Shown here in pieces: positions 63,001 to 64,000 of a stretch of DNA of 64,000 nt (the stretch's first letter is position 1; each line of letters begins with the position of its first letter). The position numbers and the translations under genes were made by a program. The stretch spans positions 803,750 through 867,749 of the forward strand of contig PEDN01001355.1 in NCBI GenBank assembly GCA_003864495.1. The letters run 5' to 3'. The stretch comes from Nemopilema nomurai (taxonomy: Eukaryota > Cnidaria > Scyphozoa > Rhizostomeae > Rhizostomatidae). The notes below the pieces were generated by a model. It searched no databases. It was not told where the DNA came from and was given only the letters and a program-made list of their open reading frames with translations.

Positions 63001-64000
63001 TCTTGCAAAATACACGTCTAACTGAACCAAGTACACCAATAGGTTGCCCTTGTTCTGCTCTACAAGACAATGGTAGAAAAGAAGGTCGGAATTTTCCATC
63101 AGTTTTGACCAATTTTGCAAGGCTATAGCCTTGGCGTTTTGCGTAAAACGGGGCAACTTCGAAAACCACTCATATCTTGCAAAATACACGTCTAAGAGCT
63201 GAACCAAGTACACCAATAGGTTGCCCTTGTTCTGCTCTACAAGACAATGGTAGAAAAGAAGGTCGGAATTTTCCATCAGTTTTGACCAATTTTGCAAGGC
63301 TATAGCCTTGGCGTTTTGCGTAAAACGGGGCAACTTCGAAAACCACTCATATCTTGCAAAATACACGTCTAAGAGCTGAACCAAGTACACCAATAGGTTG
63401 CCCTTGTTCTGCTCTACAAGACAATGGTAGAAAAGAAGGTCGGAATTTTCCATCAGTTTTGACCAATTTTGCAAGGCTATAGCCTTGGCGTTTTGCGTAA
63501 AACGGGGCAACTTCGAAAACCACTCATATCTTGCAAAATACACGTCTAAGAGCTGAACCAAGTACACCAATAGGTTGCCCTTGTTCTGCTTTACAAGACA
63601 ATGGTAGAAAGAAGGTCGGAATTTTCCATCAGTTTTGACCAATTTTGCAAGGCTATAGCCTTGGCGTTTTGCGTAAAACGGGGCAACTTCGAAAACCACT
63701 CATATCTTGCAAAATACACGTCTAGAGCTGAACCAAGTACACCAATAGGTTGCCCTTGTTCTGCTCTACAAGACAATGGTAGAAAAGAAGGTCGGAATTT
63801 TCCATCAGTTTTGACCAATTTTGCAAGGCTATAGCCTTGGCGTTTTGCGTAAAACGGGGCAACTTCGAAAACCACTCATATCTTGCAAAATACACGTCTA
63901 AGAGCTGAACCAAGTACACCAATAGGTTGCCCTTGTTCTGCTCTACAAGACATGGTAGAAAAGAAGGTCGGAATTTTCCATCAGTTTTGACCAATTTGCA
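36003..64000. repeat. Satellite DNA array, 174-177-bp unit, about 157 copies, truncated by the window end
   Basis: Head-to-tail units, typically 176-177 bp by spacing of the shared aaaatacacgtcta motif (for example 53531, 53708, 53885 and 54059). Each unit has, in order: a 16-bp palindrome caaggctatagccttg, a gttttgcgtaaaac dyad leading into cgggg, cttcgaaaaccactcat, aaaatacacgtcta, an indel-prone site, aaccaagtacaccaatagg, ttgcccttgttctgctctac, a second indel-prone site, and gaaggtcggaattttccat. Most units are close to identical. Those left of about 36240 are strongly diverged, and a homologous fragment is still visible at 36003-36050. Because 177 is a multiple of three, runs of full-length units keep a minus-strand frame open for up to 337 codons; other unit lengths break it. 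I regard those frames as non-coding. The array continues beyond 64000. Confidence 0.97.

Noticed and set aside
36200..64000. Dozens of overlapping open frames of 60-337 codons on both strands in the satellite
   Set aside because: They repeat with the unit, appear only where unit length keeps the frame, are broken by the natural 1-3-bp indels, and show no substitution bias towards silent changes. They reflect a unit with few stops.
36345..64000. Satellite considered as a CRISPR-like or regularly spaced array
   Set aside because: There are no unique spacers: the whole unit is repeated. The host is eukaryotic.

Overview
The window is nuclear DNA from a eukaryote, most probably an invertebrate animal. 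The genes are split by GT-AG introns (and one GC-AG intron), the DNA is AT-rich, and the recognisable proteins (PLAA, class I PITP, mitochondrial HADH) are of animal type. Which animal cannot be settled from the sequence; an early-branching or marine invertebrate such as a cnidarian is only a guess. There are no bacterial operons, CRISPR arrays or prophage, and I recognised no RNA genes.

Layout. (1) 303-10896, + strand: the last 12 exons of a PLAA (Doa1/Ufd3-like, p97/VCP ubiquitin cofactor) gene covering the end of the linker and the PUL domain. One intron carries 58 copies of a 26-bp minisatellite (2553-4060). (2) 12563-13672, - strand: an intronless 3-hydroxyacyl-CoA dehydrogenase paralogue with changes in the catalytic loop. 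(3) 15042-17019, - strand: a two-exon class I phosphatidylinositol transfer protein. (4) 17020-22396: about 5.4 kb without a recognisable gene, holding a probable small DNA transposon. (5) 22397-23494, - strand: a second intronless HADH with all canonical motifs. (6) 23495-24921: intergenic, with a hAT-like non-autonomous element. (7) 24922-34934, + strand: a nine-exon gene for a protein of about 943 residues that I do not recognise; all exon phases agree. (8) 35496-35873: a Tc1/mariner-type MITE with long inverted repeats and TA flanks. (9) about 36003-64000 (window end): a satellite array of about 157 head-to-tail units of 174-177 bp, decayed at its left edge and running off the right edge.

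How the genes relate. PLAA acts in ubiquitin and p97 biology, the two HADH genes in mitochondrial fatty-acid beta-oxidation, and PITP in phosphoinositide transport. They are ordinary housekeeping genes with no evident shared pathway. The two HADH copies are on the same strand with PITP between them, as expected after a local duplication. The unusual part is the satellite. Each unit carries a 16-bp perfect palindrome and a sequence one base away from the core CENP-B box, and its length variation is concentrated at two short hotspots. One stretch of about 1.1 kb (49.08-50.22 kb) has a burst of single-base deletions that looks like an assembly or polishing seam. The many open reading frames across both tandem arrays are by-products of repeat-unit length and are not annotated as genes.
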